A stretch of 64,000 nucleotides of DNA from Valencia hispanica. Taxonomy: Eukaryota > Chordata > Actinopteri > Cyprinodontiformes > Valenciidae. The position numbers and the translations under genes were made by a program. Positions 34,401 to 45,808 of the stretch are shown here, piece by piece (position 1 is the first letter of the stretch; each line of letters opens with the position of its first letter). The stretch covers positions 13,194,735 to 13,258,734 of the forward strand of contig OY747712.1 of assembly GCA_963556495.2 (NCBI GenBank), written 5' to 3'. The notes under the pieces are model-generated. The model did not search any database and was not told where the DNA came from. It saw nothing but the letters and a program-made list of their open reading frames with translations.

Positions 34401-35849
34401 TACTAGTTCATGAAGTCCCTGCAAGTACTTTTCCCACTGAGTATCGGTAAAAGAACAACAGAAACCTAATAATATATTTTCTGCAAATCAGCTGCATCGT
34501 TTTGCTGTCAATCAGCTCGAAAATGTATTTGGTTTTAACGTTTTCTCTTTAAGGAGCTCTTTGAATTTTAACCTGAGAAGTTTTTTGTATACAAGATATT
34601 AATATTAATGCATTAAACGATGCTGCTGGTGCTTGATATATGAAACGCATCACATTCAGCAGGATTAAACAGAGATTAAAGCTAAAAGTTTTAAAGCTAT
34701 TAAAATCCCATGTGATAAGAAGAAAGCCAAACACCCCTTTTATTACCAAGATTTTGAGTAATGTTTGTACTTCTTCACAAAATTTAATAGCCAACTCTGC
34801 AGCTTGTAATAATACAAATAATAAATTCATGAAATATAGAGACATAAAGGGCAACTTAGATTGGGTGGAAGTGTTGCAGTATTGTTTACTTTTCAACCAA
34901 AAAACAAATTATGAGTCACTGATTGAAGGATAAACCTCAACACATTAGAAGCTTAAGAGCTTAAAAGCTAAAACCTGGATTCTGGTCTATTAACTGCAGT
35001 GATGAAGAAATGTTATGATTATTATAAAGTGAATTAAAAAAAAGCTTTGCAAACACTTTGCAACATGCCGTATAATTCACCAAAGGTGAAACTTAAGGAT
35101 AAAAATAGATGCTGGAATAAAATTGCACAAAAGTAACCCTTTAGGTTTCAGTGTTGAAGCAAAGATTGGTCAACAGCATGCATGGAAGAGCTCAAGCTTA
35201 TGTTTTTTACTAAAAGATTGTAATTTATTCATAAAATTACTGTGCCCTTTTTTCTTAATCCAGTATCCACTCTTTATATGTTCTTCTACAATCCTTTATA
35301 TTGTATATTCATACCGAGAATGTCATGCTCCACTGGAATTTGTGATTTGTTTGTGTTTGTTTTCTGATTATTTCTGAGTTGGTTTTATATTCAGGTAATT
35401 TCTCTGTGTTCATTATTGTTGTTATTGTCTTTACATATAAGTTAATACCTTTGAGTTTAGTTTCTTACTTATTTTTTTGTGTTCTTTCTCTATGAGTTTT
35501 GATTTATTCTGTTGGTGCTAGGATATAACCCCTTTTTCATTTGTAGATCACTTTGTGTCTTAGTTCAGCTCCTTTTGCATTAATCAGTCTCCCTGCTCTT
35601 ACACACCATGCCTGTTTCCCTGTGATTAAACTCACCTGGTGGTTCTGATGTCGTTCTTCAGCCATGCTTTAGTGTTTTAGCTCCTTGTTTTTCATTGTTC
35701 CTTGCTGGTTTCTTCTGTTACGCTCTCACTGGTTTGATGTCCTGATCTGTTTGTGCCTCTTCTGTAAGTTATTTTTTGTTATTGAACCTTTTCATTTCAT
35801 TGCTTCTGCTGTTCTGTCTGTGCTTGGGTCCAACCAAAACACCAACAAC
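34401..35849. other. Unassigned intergenic DNA
   Basis: No gene is supported. 35390-35830 is T-rich on the + strand and of the low-complexity type seen near 29 kb and 11.55 kb. Confidence 0.4.
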
Positions 35850-36164
35850 TGAAGTGAGAAGAGAGAAGCCACAGCACGATGAAGTGTAGACATTTATTTA
35901 TCTTCAGTTTATTGGTTAAAAAAAGTTTTCTGAGGAAACCCGGCAGATTGTATTGAGTCACTGATTGCAGCTTTCACTCCTCCTGGACGAGCATGTAGCG
36001 ACAGAGGAGAGAAAAAACTCCCCTTTAACAGGAGGAAACCTCCAGCAGAACCAGAACTTGTCTAAATGTGAGTGGCCTTCTGGACCGACTGGAGGTTTGA
36101 GAAGAAACACAAAAAAGAAACAAAAGAACTGATCCAGGAAGACCTCCAACACGTGAGGGTGAAA
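35850..36164 (-). mobile_element. L2-clade LINE 3'-UTR fragment
   Basis: It shares GGAGGAAACCTCCAGCAGAA and the GGACCGACTGGAGGTTTGAG word with the copy starting near 38.58 kb. Only non-coding 3' sequence is present. Confidence 0.65.
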
Positions 36165-38425
36165 ATCTTAATATACATAGATATAAGTAATATTCTCCTA
36201 CCCTTCATAAATGACAACTGTTTTAGGTCTGTTAGATTACAAAAATGTCTAATTCCTAAGTGGCAGAATGAGAGCGAGATTTCTTAAGTTTTTCCCAATA
36301 TTATTGCTTTCTTCAATGAATCTGAAATTCTGTGGAGGGAGGTTGTTGAGGCGTTCCACCCTCAAATACTTGGAGGCTATGGCAAAAGATGAACCATTAA
36401 ATATATCCCTGAAAACACGTGAAATGCTGATGAGCAATTACAAGAAAGCCTTGATAGTTGTAATGCCAAAACCAACTGTTACATTGATTATTTAAAAGGA
36501 TACGAACATTTTAGACATTCCACTTTTGTATTTAGATGTCAATAAACAGTAATGAGTAAGATTCTTCATCATGCTGAAGGATGAAGCTTTGTAAACAGTC
36601 TGCTTAGTCAAATCTCACTGACTTTGGGTCTTAATTAAGATAAGGTTGTTGTCTTGGCCAGGTATTTTGAGGAGTTGTGAGGTAGTGTAGTGCAAGGGGT
36701 AAGGAAGGTGATATGACAGCATCAGCAGACTTGTCAAGTTTCTTCTTGGTTATTTTATTTTCTAGAATCTTCCTTCTGCCATCTTTAAAAAAACTAATTT
36801 GCCAAAATCTAACTGGTTTTACACAGAATTTCAAACTCAGCTGAACTGAATTAGGCTCTATCTTTACAAAATAGGTTAAACCAAACAACAAAAGCATGCA
36901 TGGAAGCAGAATACGTTTCTTAAACAAACTCTCGAACTCATTTACACAACTAAATGGTTTGAAAAGTAAAATAGTGCAGCTCAAAAGGTTACTTCAAAGA
37001 TAATAAGCAATACTATACAAAAAAGAAAACCCTTAATTTGGTTGTACTGTACCCAGCGATGACATCATGAACCTATATAAACAGGAAGTGCAGGGCCAGC
37101 CCCTCCCATACACCTGTTATGGATGTAGCTGTATATGAACAATAGGGACAAACAATGATGAGTACAAACAAACATTAACAGACAGAATTTAGCAGCAATG
37201 TATCTTTTAACAGAAGATAATTTCAAATTACCAGATGGTGACTCTGTTACCTTTAAAAACATATGCACGGATGTGAACTGTAATATAATACTAATTCAAA
37301 CAAATTTGAAATAGTATGTAGAGCAAAGTTACAACAGGAATGTTTAAACTAAAGCATTATGGTCAACTATATAATAAGGTGGAATAAATTATCAATATGT
37401 TTAAGGGACAAGTGCTAAATAAATACAATCCTAACCATGTTGACACAGGGATCTTCTTCTCATTTTTTAAATTCAGATTCAAACCAGTTTGTTTTTGGTG
37501 TTCTATTATAAAATGTTGTATGCATCTTTGTCCCAGCGTGTTGATGAAGCTCCATCAGCTGCTTTTCCCCCCCTTAATGCAGTTGCAAAGTAAACCATTT
37601 TTTACAACAGATGTGTTTAGCCTGAGATTGTGTGATAATTTGATTCCTCGCGGGTGGATAGTTGAACTAATTATGTAGCTTCTAAACATCCCATGAGCAC
37701 CTGATCTAAATTTAGAGTCCAAGAGTTTGCATGCAGATCGATTAAGCATATACTGTATTGTATAAGCAATTTAATGTGTAGTGTTTAAAAAAAAAAAGCA
37801 CACAGTCACACTGAGTGTGTTTCTAGTTGCCTTTATTCATCAGCTTTGTCAGTCTTGCCAAATTATTTTCTGGAACAGCTTCATAAATCAAGCAATAATA
37901 TCTAAAAAAAATATATTAACATTTTTCTCTGCCAGGCATCAATATATTTTTGCACATGATGAAAGAACAGAAACAGACTAAAAACATTTGGCACAGAGAG
38001 GTGACTTGGTTGTTTTTGGGGATATTTGAATGTTTGTAATAGGGTGAAATGCAAAAGATATTGGAAGAAGTCATAAAATGAGTTCTGCTGTTGCAGCAAC
38101 TTAACTCTTGTTCACCTTGCTGTTCTCGGGGTGGTGAAGATAATACATATTTATGTGGCTCACAAATAAGAATAAGCATCATGCTGCGGTAACTTTTCTT
38201 TAGACGGAACTGGAGTTTTTGTCATGCTTGATTAAATTATGAAAAGTACCAACTGCGAATCCGTTTTTACTCAAAACCTTCATTAGGCGGCAAGGAAGCT
38301 GAAGATTTTCATTCTGATTGGAATGTTTGTATGATTGCATTGAAATGACTTTTCTGGTAAAGTGAGAAATTTTGTGCACTAAACAAATAAGCATATAAAT
38401 ATATGGACTAAGCATACATTGAGAT
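36165..38425. other. Unassigned AT-rich DNA
   Basis: No gene or clear transposon is recognised. Confidence 0.45.
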
Positions 38426-38500
38426 CAGGGATGTGCAACCTGCGGTTCTGGAGTCTCAAGTGGCCTTTTGGACTTTCCACAACTTTTATAGTACATCATC
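38426..38500 (+). repeat. Fragment of a hAT-type fish repeat
   Basis: GGGATGTGCAACCTGCGGTT followed by CTGGAG resembles the left end of a widespread fish repeat. Only about 75 bp is kept, and the assignment is recognition only. Confidence 0.35.
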
Positions 38501-38564
38501 CTGATTACCAACTGATATTCATAAAAAATTTCATAGGGGATCGCAAAAAGAACAAAAAATCTGT

Positions 38565-39175
38565 GTGTTCAGATGGGGATCATGAAACCTCCAACAGAAC
38601 CAGGCTCAGTAGGAGCGGCCATCTGCTACGACCGTCTGGGGGTTTGAGAAGGCAGAGCAGAAACACAGAAGGAACAGAAGATCTGATATAAGAGAACTTT
38701 CTATGTTACAGAAAGTAAAAAGTTGATAACAGGACACAGTGGATGTTCAGTTACTGAGAGCACCATCCCAGTCGATGCCCCCCGTCCAACAGGGCATTGC
38801 AGCCAAGCAGGATACCAGACCAGGTATATCTTCTATGGAGAGAAAAACACTGAGAGAAAAAACACAGTTAACAGTCGAAATAACAGAATGTACTGTAATA
38901 CAACTGGAGAGTAGTAGGAGAAAAGGAAGTAGCAGAGTGAAGAAAATTGGTAAGTCTGTCCTCCAGCAGTCTAAGCCTATAGCAGCCTAACTACAGAGAT
39001 AGCTCAGGATGACCTAAGCCACTCTAACTATAAGCTTTATCAAAAAGGAAAGTTTTAAGCCTGGCCTTAAAAGTAAACAGAGTGTCTGCCTCACGGACTA
39101 AAGCTGGGAGCTGGTTCCACAGGAGAGGAGCCTGATAACTAAAAGATCTGCCTCCCATTAACATATGATTGGTTA
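38565..39175 (-). mobile_element. L2-clade LINE, C-terminus and 3' UTR
   Basis: The minus strand encodes the end of the L2 ORF in the GGGAGCTGGTTCCACAGGAG region (39105-39150), which complements APLLWNQLP, followed by READTLFTFKARLK-type sequence (39055-39105). The 3' UTR continues to about 38570 with CCTCCAACAGAACCAGGCTC. It serves as the uninterrupted reference for the Harbinger insertion site at 32712. Confidence 0.7.
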
Positions 39176-40615
39176 ACCTCCACAGCAACTCAGCAGCAGT
39201 CTTCTTTAAAGATCAAAACAGCTCAGGAGGGCTTATTCCGCCTTTCTGTAGTAGTGATAGCCCCTCTGAGAGATTTAAGGTGGAGAGATAAAATACATTT
39301 GTATCTTCAGCACACAGCCATGAGGTAAACATTTTAATATAACTTAAAATAGATTAGATATAAAATATCAAATATTTGATTCTTTTGATATGAATAGTTT
39401 AATTTATTTGACAAATGCATTTCTAGTTTTGTGACACGTCTGGCTTTCCACACCTACTGCAGTCCAAATTGTTGGTACAGTAGGCTATTTTCGGCTACGG
39501 TTTATGTGACGTTTTTAGATGTGACTTCATTTCATTCACAGCTGCTCACCTCCAGCCCAGATCCTGTGTGGAGCTGGGAGCAGATCCTGGTAACGTCAGG
39601 TGAAAGGAGCAGAGAGAGAACTGAATGTCGGCTGTACCTGTGCTTTGAGGCGTGGTTCCTCAGGTTAAAGTCACGGTGCTGTTTCTTTATATCAAAGTGA
39701 TGAAGACTGCCTGACTCAGAGCAGAGAGACCAACTGGGGCTATGTTATTTTTTTCTCCCAGCCAGTAGTAGACCAAGCACTTTATGCAGCCCTGCAGCAG
39801 CCTAATAAACTAAAAGTCAGGAGTTTTCTCTGCAGCCAAACCACTTCTGTTTTTGGGTAAGGGGGTGAGGGGAATCTGAATCTACTACTGCAAGGATGAT
39901 GGAAATAAAAACGGTGTTGTTTAACTTCAAAATCAGGACTATATTTTCCTTCACAAACATGTCTATTTTGAAATAAAATATTATTGATTACAGTTTGATT
40001 GATGGAGGGCCCAGTTCTGCCCCCCCCCCCATCCCTACCAAGGGCTGGGAAAATGTCAACAGTCATGCTTGTTAGTAAAAAAGACAGGTAGCCTAATGTT
40101 TTGTCACACAGTTGCAAGGTGCACACACCGGTGGCTCATTTCACTCGATTAGTTGCCGTAAGACAACCTGTATATAGTAGCCCGATCTAGTACTTCTGTA
40201 TTATGGTGTACACCCTACTTACCGGCAGCTTCATTCACAAAGCAAAGCAGCTGAGGGCGTGGAGGTAGCCTATAGAGGCCAGTCAAGGATGACTTCCTAG
40301 CAAATATTTAAAAGAAAATTATAAATAATCTTTTTTTCTAGACATCATGACATTTGCAGCTCTAATTTGGTTTTATTTAGCTGGACAAAGGGTGAAATGA
40401 AGCTTTGGATTGTAAAGGTTAGACATCGCTTATTGTTCAACAAAATAATGTTGAAATGGTGGACCCAAAGTCTGCAAAGACAATTGGCCTGAAGAGGACT
40501 TTGGACCAGAGATGTCCTTACAATCTGAATCAAGTTTAGATGTGGGATATTGATAGACTCCTACCAAGAAGGACTTAATGATTAAAATAATTCAAAAATG
40601 TGCTTTAATAAAGTA
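39176..40615. other. Unassigned DNA upstream of st6galnac5
   Basis: No exon is recognised. A C run (40019-40031) and several repeat-like words occur, but no ends are resolved. Distal promoter elements of st6galnac5 may lie here. Confidence 0.35.
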
Positions 40616-40619
40616 ACTT

Positions 40620-40755
40620 TTTCAAGGTTGTGCACAGTCATGCAACCACGACATCATTTCTTCCCCAAAGAGATGTGGGGGGAAAGATTTGAAATGATTG
40701 TCACAAATACTTGGCATTTTAACAGGCGTGTGTAGACTTTTCAAATCCAGTGTAC
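40620..40755 (-). mobile_element. Tc1-like terminal fragment
   Basis: GTGTGTAGACTTTTC followed by AAATCCAGTG, and GTTGTGCACAGTCATGCAACC-type sequence, resemble the terminal and subterminal part of a fish Tc1-like family. No transposase remains. It ends some 345 bp before the st6galnac5 start codon. Confidence 0.45.
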
Positions 40756-40779
40756 CTCCAAGTTGCCATGGCCTACTGT

Positions 40780-41340
40780 TGTTCTTTTTACTCAAAGTTG
40801 TGGTGCAGCCCTGATGGAGCTTCTTCCTCGCCGCTGCGCCTCCCCCTGCCCCCGGAAGCTGGGCGGCGTTAAGACCCAGCAGATGTACAGTACAGCGAAC
40901 ATCTGTCGCCGCGGTCTCCTCTCTGTACGAATCGAGCCTGGACTCCTGTCTGGAGACACTCACGCTCATAGGCAGCCTAGGATCAGGACCGGAGCGGATC
41001 CAGGGGCTGGGAGGATGTGCGCAGATGAGTCCGGACCATGAGAGCAGAAAGTGGATTCAGACGCACTGAGCCGCAGCGATAAAGACAGCGCGCAGCAAAA
41101 TGAAGACACCTATGGTAAATGTTTTTGCCGCGCAGCGCCAAACAGATACAACTGTTTGGGTGCTTTTCTTTTCTTTTCTTTTCTTCGAGTGCGACCAGAT
41201 CAGGTCGCCACATTGCATCACGGCTGTGTGTACAATGATGTCGGATCAGGAGATTAGAGGATCTGAACATTGGGGCATCCAGCTGTGCGCACGGTTTGGC
41301 ACTAAGCTCCGCCACAGCGTGGACCACAGCGCGCTGGCGG
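40780..41340 (+). promoter_or_regulatory. st6galnac5: CpG-rich promoter and 5' UTR of st6galnac5
   Basis: CpG dinucleotides, rare elsewhere in the window, are dense from about 40825 to 41340 (for example GCCGCTGCGCC, GGGCGGCG, GTCGCCGCGG, CCGCAGCG, GCGCGC). This marks an unmethylated promoter island around exon 1. I see no convincing TATA box, so the transcription start is not defined. Upstream ATGs at 41015, 41025 and 41038 precede the main start. Confidence 0.65.
41100..41114 (+). CDS. st6galnac5: st6galnac5 exon 1, coding part
   Basis: The start codon at 41100 has a purine at -3 (CAAAATGA). Five codons, MKTPM, precede a donor site, ATG|GTAAAT, at 41115. The product is a Golgi type II membrane sialyltransferase. 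It transfers sialic acid in alpha-2,6 linkage to the GalNAc of sialylated acceptors and forms GD1alpha-type gangliosides from GM1b. Mammalian ST6GALNAC5 starts MKTLM and continues RHG, so the split after the fifth codon and the RHG start of exon 2 fit together. The exon was chosen by this match, the CpG-rich context and matching phase 0. Upstream intergenic DNA shows no competing start. Confidence 0.75.
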
Positions 41341-41974
41341 TCCGAATCCCACCGTCTAGTGCAAATATTAGGTTATTACTTCTTTCTTTTTTTTTTTTTT
41401 TTTTAGGTCAAAAGAAAATCTCTAGTTATGGCACATTTATGGACAAACTTTAATTTTGAAAAAGTAAAAGTCACGTACCGCATGTTGGGTTTGATGTGAT
41501 TTCATAGAATCTGTTCAACTTTTACTTTATATCAGAATCAGCTTTACTCGCAAGGTTTGTGTAGCCTACATAAACAAATATTTTAACTAGAATATAAATG
41601 TATAAAAAAGACCAAAATAAAAAAAAAGTTTTTTTATAAATATGTATGCTTACATTGTTCTTACAAACGAGGAAGACTAGTATGGCCCCATAGACTAGGC
41701 TAAATTAGAGAAATGCACACGGTACCAAACAGAAACATGCATGCATGAAATAATCATTATTTCCAGAACCTTTTCATGATTTATTTATGCTAATAAAAGC
41801 AGTGCTTTTTAAGTGAATCGGCTTAAATCACAGCAGGTTAGAGGTTTACTAAATTACTAAATCAAAATTACTAAAACCAGTAGTTTAACCATGGAGGGGC
41901 CAAGGGGCGACTCCCCAACCCTTTGAATCTGGACCCCCTCTATGTGCAGAATTTATGCGCAAATTTAAGTTATA

Positions 41975-42260
41975 GCCGTTCTTCACGCTGATCAGGCATA
42001 AAAATATGACCACCTGACAGGTGAAGCGACTAACACTGATTTATATGTCATTATGCCATTTGTTAGAGGGTGGGATACTTTAGGCTCCAAGGAAACATGT
42101 TTTTCTCCACAGTTGGTTTGGATGCATGACAAACAGGCAAGTGGAAGGATTTGAAGCAAACTGTGACAGAAGACTGGGAGCATCTCAACCTGTAAGTCTT
42201 GTGAGGTGTTGGCCAGTCCACAGTGGTCGGTATCAAAAGTGGTCCGATGCATGTGCGGTC
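41975..42260 (+). mobile_element. Tc1-like transposon 5' fragment
   Basis: ATGACCACCTGACAGGTGAA is followed by GTGGGATA, GGCAAGTG..AGGATTTGA and GTGGTCGGTATC..AAAGTGGTCC. In order, these match the 5' non-coding region and the N-terminal helix-turn-helix (KCKDL, CSQSAVVSIYQKW-type) of a Tc1-like family different from those at 11-17 kb. The rest of the transposase is missing. Confidence 0.65.
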
Positions 42261-43583
42261 CTGGTCATAATGTGACATTGTGTGGTTCATGTGCGTTTTG
42301 AATGTCTGTCACTCACTGCTGGTCCTGCCTTCCAATAAAGAAACAGTCTTTTTTGCACAGCAACAGAAAAAAAAGATTATATTCATTCAGACTAAATCAA
42401 ACAAAGCTGTTTTTGGGTTTCTATTTATATGCCATTTTTGTATGATTCACAGAGACTTGGAGGACTTTTAGATCTGTCAGTTTTACTTGGTTTATGGGTC
42501 TAAATACAAACTGGTATCTAAATGGGGTCTGCAAGTAGCTTTAATATTGAAATCATGTCTGTGGCTCAGTGGAAAATCTTAAAATGTTAGTACTTGAAAT
42601 CATGAGCTTACAGGTTTTTGTGTTGATTAAAAACTCTTAACAGTATCAGGATTTTATTTTTTGGATGTGACCTAAATTTCAAGCTCCTCCTCATGGATAT
42701 ACCTTAATACAATTCCTGAAATTGTCTTTTGGCCTTTGGTTTTGGTGTCTCATCCCAAGATTATGAATCTTTCTGGAGGCGCCCCAACTACCTGTAGTAG
42801 AATAATTTGATGTTGCAGTGGTTTTGTTGAAAAGTAAAAACATCCTCAGCAGTGGCAAGGTAACAGCTAGTCAGACTGAGACGTACATATCCGTCTCTGT
42901 GGGAAACTGTTATTAATGTTTGCGTATTCCCTTACTTTAAACTGCACTGCAACGCCTTCCTCTTTGCTTTAAATGTAACAATATAAACTGAAGGCTTACG
43001 CTCCTTCTGTTACTGTCTGTGTGGGAGTCTGATGCAGGCAGAGAATGAGAGATGGCAGGAACAGCCGAGACAAACAGAGGCATGAAGTCGCTGTCTAATG
43101 CATTCAGTCACTTCTAACTTTGCTCTCCAACTGTCGTAGAGTTATTCCCAAAATACCAGCACAGATGTTGTTGTTTTAAATTATACGAGTTAAGATTTTC
43201 TATGCTTAAACAGATCGGGATTTTATTAGAGAGCAACACCAACCCAATAGTAGGAGTAAATAAAAAGGAACAATTATTCATAACCCTGGCAGATTTAGAT
43301 GAAGTGATTTTTTTTTCAGTCAACCAAGAATTTTGTTTCAGATTGAAAATTAGACAAGCACCTCTCAAAGGATAATAAAACGATGTAAAAAGAGGATCAA
43401 TTGGGAGGAGGGAAGTCTGTTTTTATATGCATTTTATTAAAAAATGGCACGGCGAAAATTATTTACACCCTTCCCATAATCAGAGGAAAAATCTATATTG
43501 ACAACAGAGCAATGAAACCCTTTTTTGGAATTGCAGAGCATCTTTTTGCACTTTTCCACTGGTGAACTGATGATTTATCTTAG
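42261..43583. other. Intron 1 sequence, nothing recognised
   Basis: AT-rich intronic DNA without exon-like or transposon signals that I can name. Confidence 0.45.
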
Positions 43584-44156
43584 GTCAGTGAGTTGGTTTA
43601 CATGCAGTAAGAGAAACCAAATTATTGCTTTAGTTTGACTTTTGAAATGCATGTATATATCTTAGTCCGGCTAAAATCGAACCAAACTGGCCTACTCCTA
43701 ACCGAGCTAACACGCCTAGATAATGCGATTAAAAAAACAAATTTCTGTGCATGTAAGCGACATCCCAGGTTAGTCAAGCTATGACTGGCCTGGGCACTTC
43801 CCCGGAAGGGGGAGTGATGCGATCGCGGAAACGGGAATAACATCACTGGTACGACAACACATGTAACACAATCAAACAGTGCAGTATAAAGTGTGCTGTG
43901 CTGCAGTGGTGTTGTCATCCATTTCTTTGCTCATTGTGCATATCCTGCTTTTACTCCCGTCTGCTTCACTGCCGCCAGCATTTGTTTACCATTATTGTGA
44001 CGCTATAGGCCAACCAGAAGAATGCCAATGCAAAGGGCACGTGTCGCCACCTAGCGTCGCGGAGTCAAGTGCACCTCATTCGATAATTCGATTTACTTAC
44101 AGAACATGTCAACTCGGATAAAGGCTCGGTTTAGATGTGGATGTATACGCACTGAC
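43584..44156. mobile_element. Non-autonomous DNA transposon with TACATG-type ends
   Basis: The left end GTCAGTGAGTTGGTTTACAT (43584 on) and the right end (minus strand GTCAGTGCGTATACAT, ending at 44156) form an imperfect inverted repeat of a kind common in fish (GTTTACATGCA). The interior has no transposase. The right end abuts the palindromic MITE. Confidence 0.5.
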
Positions 44157-44356
44157 TCTTTCCCAACCCTGATCCTCAAAACACACTGTGCTGCATGTTT
44201 TAGATGTTTCCCTGCTTTAACCCACCTGATTCACATGATTGCAGTTCAGCAACAGCCTGTTAATCAACTATCAATTGAAATCAGATGTGCTGAAGCAGGG
44301 AAACATCTAAAACATGCAGGGCAGTGTGCTTTGAGGACCAGGGTTGAAAAACGCTG
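44157..44356. mobile_element. Palindromic MITE
   Basis: Arms of about 60 bp face each other. The left (about 44158-44218) reads CCCTGATCCTCAAAACACAC, then GCATGTTTTAGATGTTTCCC. The right (about 44293-44352) reads the same on the minus strand with few differences. It is non-coding and belongs to the same family as 45303-45528. Confidence 0.75.
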
Positions 44357-44374
44357 TCTTAGGTGATGAGCTTC

Positions 44375-45085
44375 AAGTCTCTAGGCAAGGCAACTTTATT
44401 CGTAGGGAACACTTCAACAACAAGGCAATTCAAGGTGCTTTGGGTTATTAGTGGATAAAATGAAAGCAGCAATAAAAAACATTAAAAGCATAAAACACAA
44501 TATTAGAGACACGTAACATCCATCCATCCATCTGTATTCTGTACCCATCCATCCTATGCAGGGTTGCGGGGGGGGGGCAGGTGCCTATCTCCAGCAGTCG
44601 CGGGGCGAGAGGCGGGGTAGACAAATAACACATGACACATTAAAACATATGACATTCCAGCTATTATTTTTCACTTATTCAAAGGCAGCTCTATACAGAT
44701 GGGTTTTTAGCTTTGATTTAAAGAAACTCAGTGTTTCATCAACTTTGAAATGGTCTGGAAGTTTTTTTCCAGATTAGAGGAGCATAGAAACTGAAAGCTG
44801 CTTCTCCATGTTTGGTTCTTATTCTAGGGAAAATTAGTAGACTAGAGTTGGAAGACATGAGTGGTCTGGGGGTTGATATGGTGGCAACAAGTCTTCCACA
44901 CACTTTGGTGCTAGGCCATTCATTGATTTATAAACTAATAGAAGTATTCTGAAGTCTATTCTCTGAGCTACAGGGAGCCAGTGTAAGGACTTAAGAACTG
45001 GGGTGATGTGCTCTACTTTCCTGGTTCTAGTGAGGAACACGAGCAGCAGTGTTCTGGATCAGCTGCTCTAAGGTGTAAAGGCCTC
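44375..45085 (-). mobile_element. L2-clade LINE, 3' part
   Basis: The minus strand encodes RTRKVEHITPVLKSLHWLPV followed by AQRIDFRILLLVYKSMNGLA (44834-45040). It continues to the C-terminus, complementing about 44640-44830 (LWNKLP- and FKSKLKTHL-type sequence), and ends with a TTGCCT-type tail near 44385. It is the same subfamily as 62190-63765, 5'-truncated. A SINE 3' fragment (44518-44625) lies in its UTR. Confidence 0.75.
44518..44625 (-). mobile_element. SINE 3'-end fragment
   Basis: On the minus strand it reads CGCCTCTCGCC, then AGATAGGCACCTG, a C run (a G run, 44569-44577, on +), GCAACCCTGCATAGG and a GGATGG tail, like the 3' end of the copy ending at 62072. Confidence 0.7.
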
Positions 45086-45302
45086 TTTGCCATCACGCTA
45101 ATCTTTAAAAGGAATATGAGTCACCTAAATCTGCCTAGGGTATTTATAATTTTGGGCCTAATGGTAACTGTTGGCCTACAGCTGCTCTAAAGATGTTGAC
45201 TTTTATACACACTCACTGAAATATGGCATGCAGGTAGAACTATTGCTCACTATATTCTCATATGTTCTCACTACAAAAAAATCAAATCTGTCCCTTTAAG
45301 TC

Positions 45303-45528
45303 AGTAGTGTCCAACTCCAGTCCTCACGAGTCAGTGTCCTGCATGTTTCAGTTGACTCCCTGCTCCAACTCAGCTGGTTCAAATGGTTAAATGGTTAAAT
45401 TGCCTCCTCAGCATGTTATAATTCTCTGCAGAGGTTTGGTAATGAACGCTTCATCAGCTCCAGGTGTGTTGAACCAAATAAAATGTGCAGGAACCCCACG
45501 CGTTGAGGACTGACTTTCGACACCACTG
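45303..45528. mobile_element. Palindromic MITE next to exon 2
   Basis: The left arm AGTGTCCAACTCCAGTCCTC is mirrored by the right arm (minus strand GTGTCGAAAGTCAGTCCTCA, up to 45528). It ends about 70 bp before the st6galnac5 exon 2 acceptor. Confidence 0.7.
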
Positions 45529-45598
45529 CTTCGAGTGCATGTCTAGCTCAAGTTCAGGAAGGCTAATTTGTCTGCATCTGCTCGTTTCTTTGTTTCAG

Positions 45599-45808
45599 CG
45601 CCATGGGGTAGCTGTGCTTCTCGTCCTCCTCCTGTGCGCCAGCTTGTTCCTCGTGTACAACGGGAATTTCAACAGTCCTTCCAGGGACACTAACGACACC
45701 CGGGTCCGACAGCATGAACATCTGCAGCAGCCCCCCGAAGCCTCCGTCAGTGCGGCGAAGCCTCACCTGCCTGCCCTCCAGGGATACATCGGCATCATCG
45801 ACCATAAG
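45599..45808 (+). CDS. st6galnac5: st6galnac5 exon 2: signal anchor and stem
   Basis: Seventy codons in phase 0 lie between the acceptor TTTCTTTGTTTCAG and the donor AAG|GTAGGC. They start RHG and then give a hydrophobic span, GVAVLLVLLLCASLFLVYNG, the single signal anchor that places the catalytic domain in the Golgi lumen. A polar, Pro/Gln-rich stem with one NDT glycosylation site follows, then LQGYIGIIDHK. Mammalian ST6GALNAC5 has RHGLAV at the same place and GYLGVADHK just before the catalytic part, at an exon end. The following exons with the sialylmotifs would begin near PLKMHC-like residues and are not found up to 64000. ST6GALNAC3 and ST6GALNAC6 differ at the N-terminus, so paralogue 5 is favoured. 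Confidence 0.85.

Larger units (their letters stand above)
41115..45598 (+). other. st6galnac5: st6galnac5 intron 1
   Basis: A phase-0 intron of 4484 bp with GT at 41115 and a TTTCTTTGTTTCAG acceptor ending at 45598. It contains a T run (41391-41404), a Tc1-like fragment, two palindromic MITEs, a TACATG-type MITE and an L2 copy. Confidence 0.7.
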
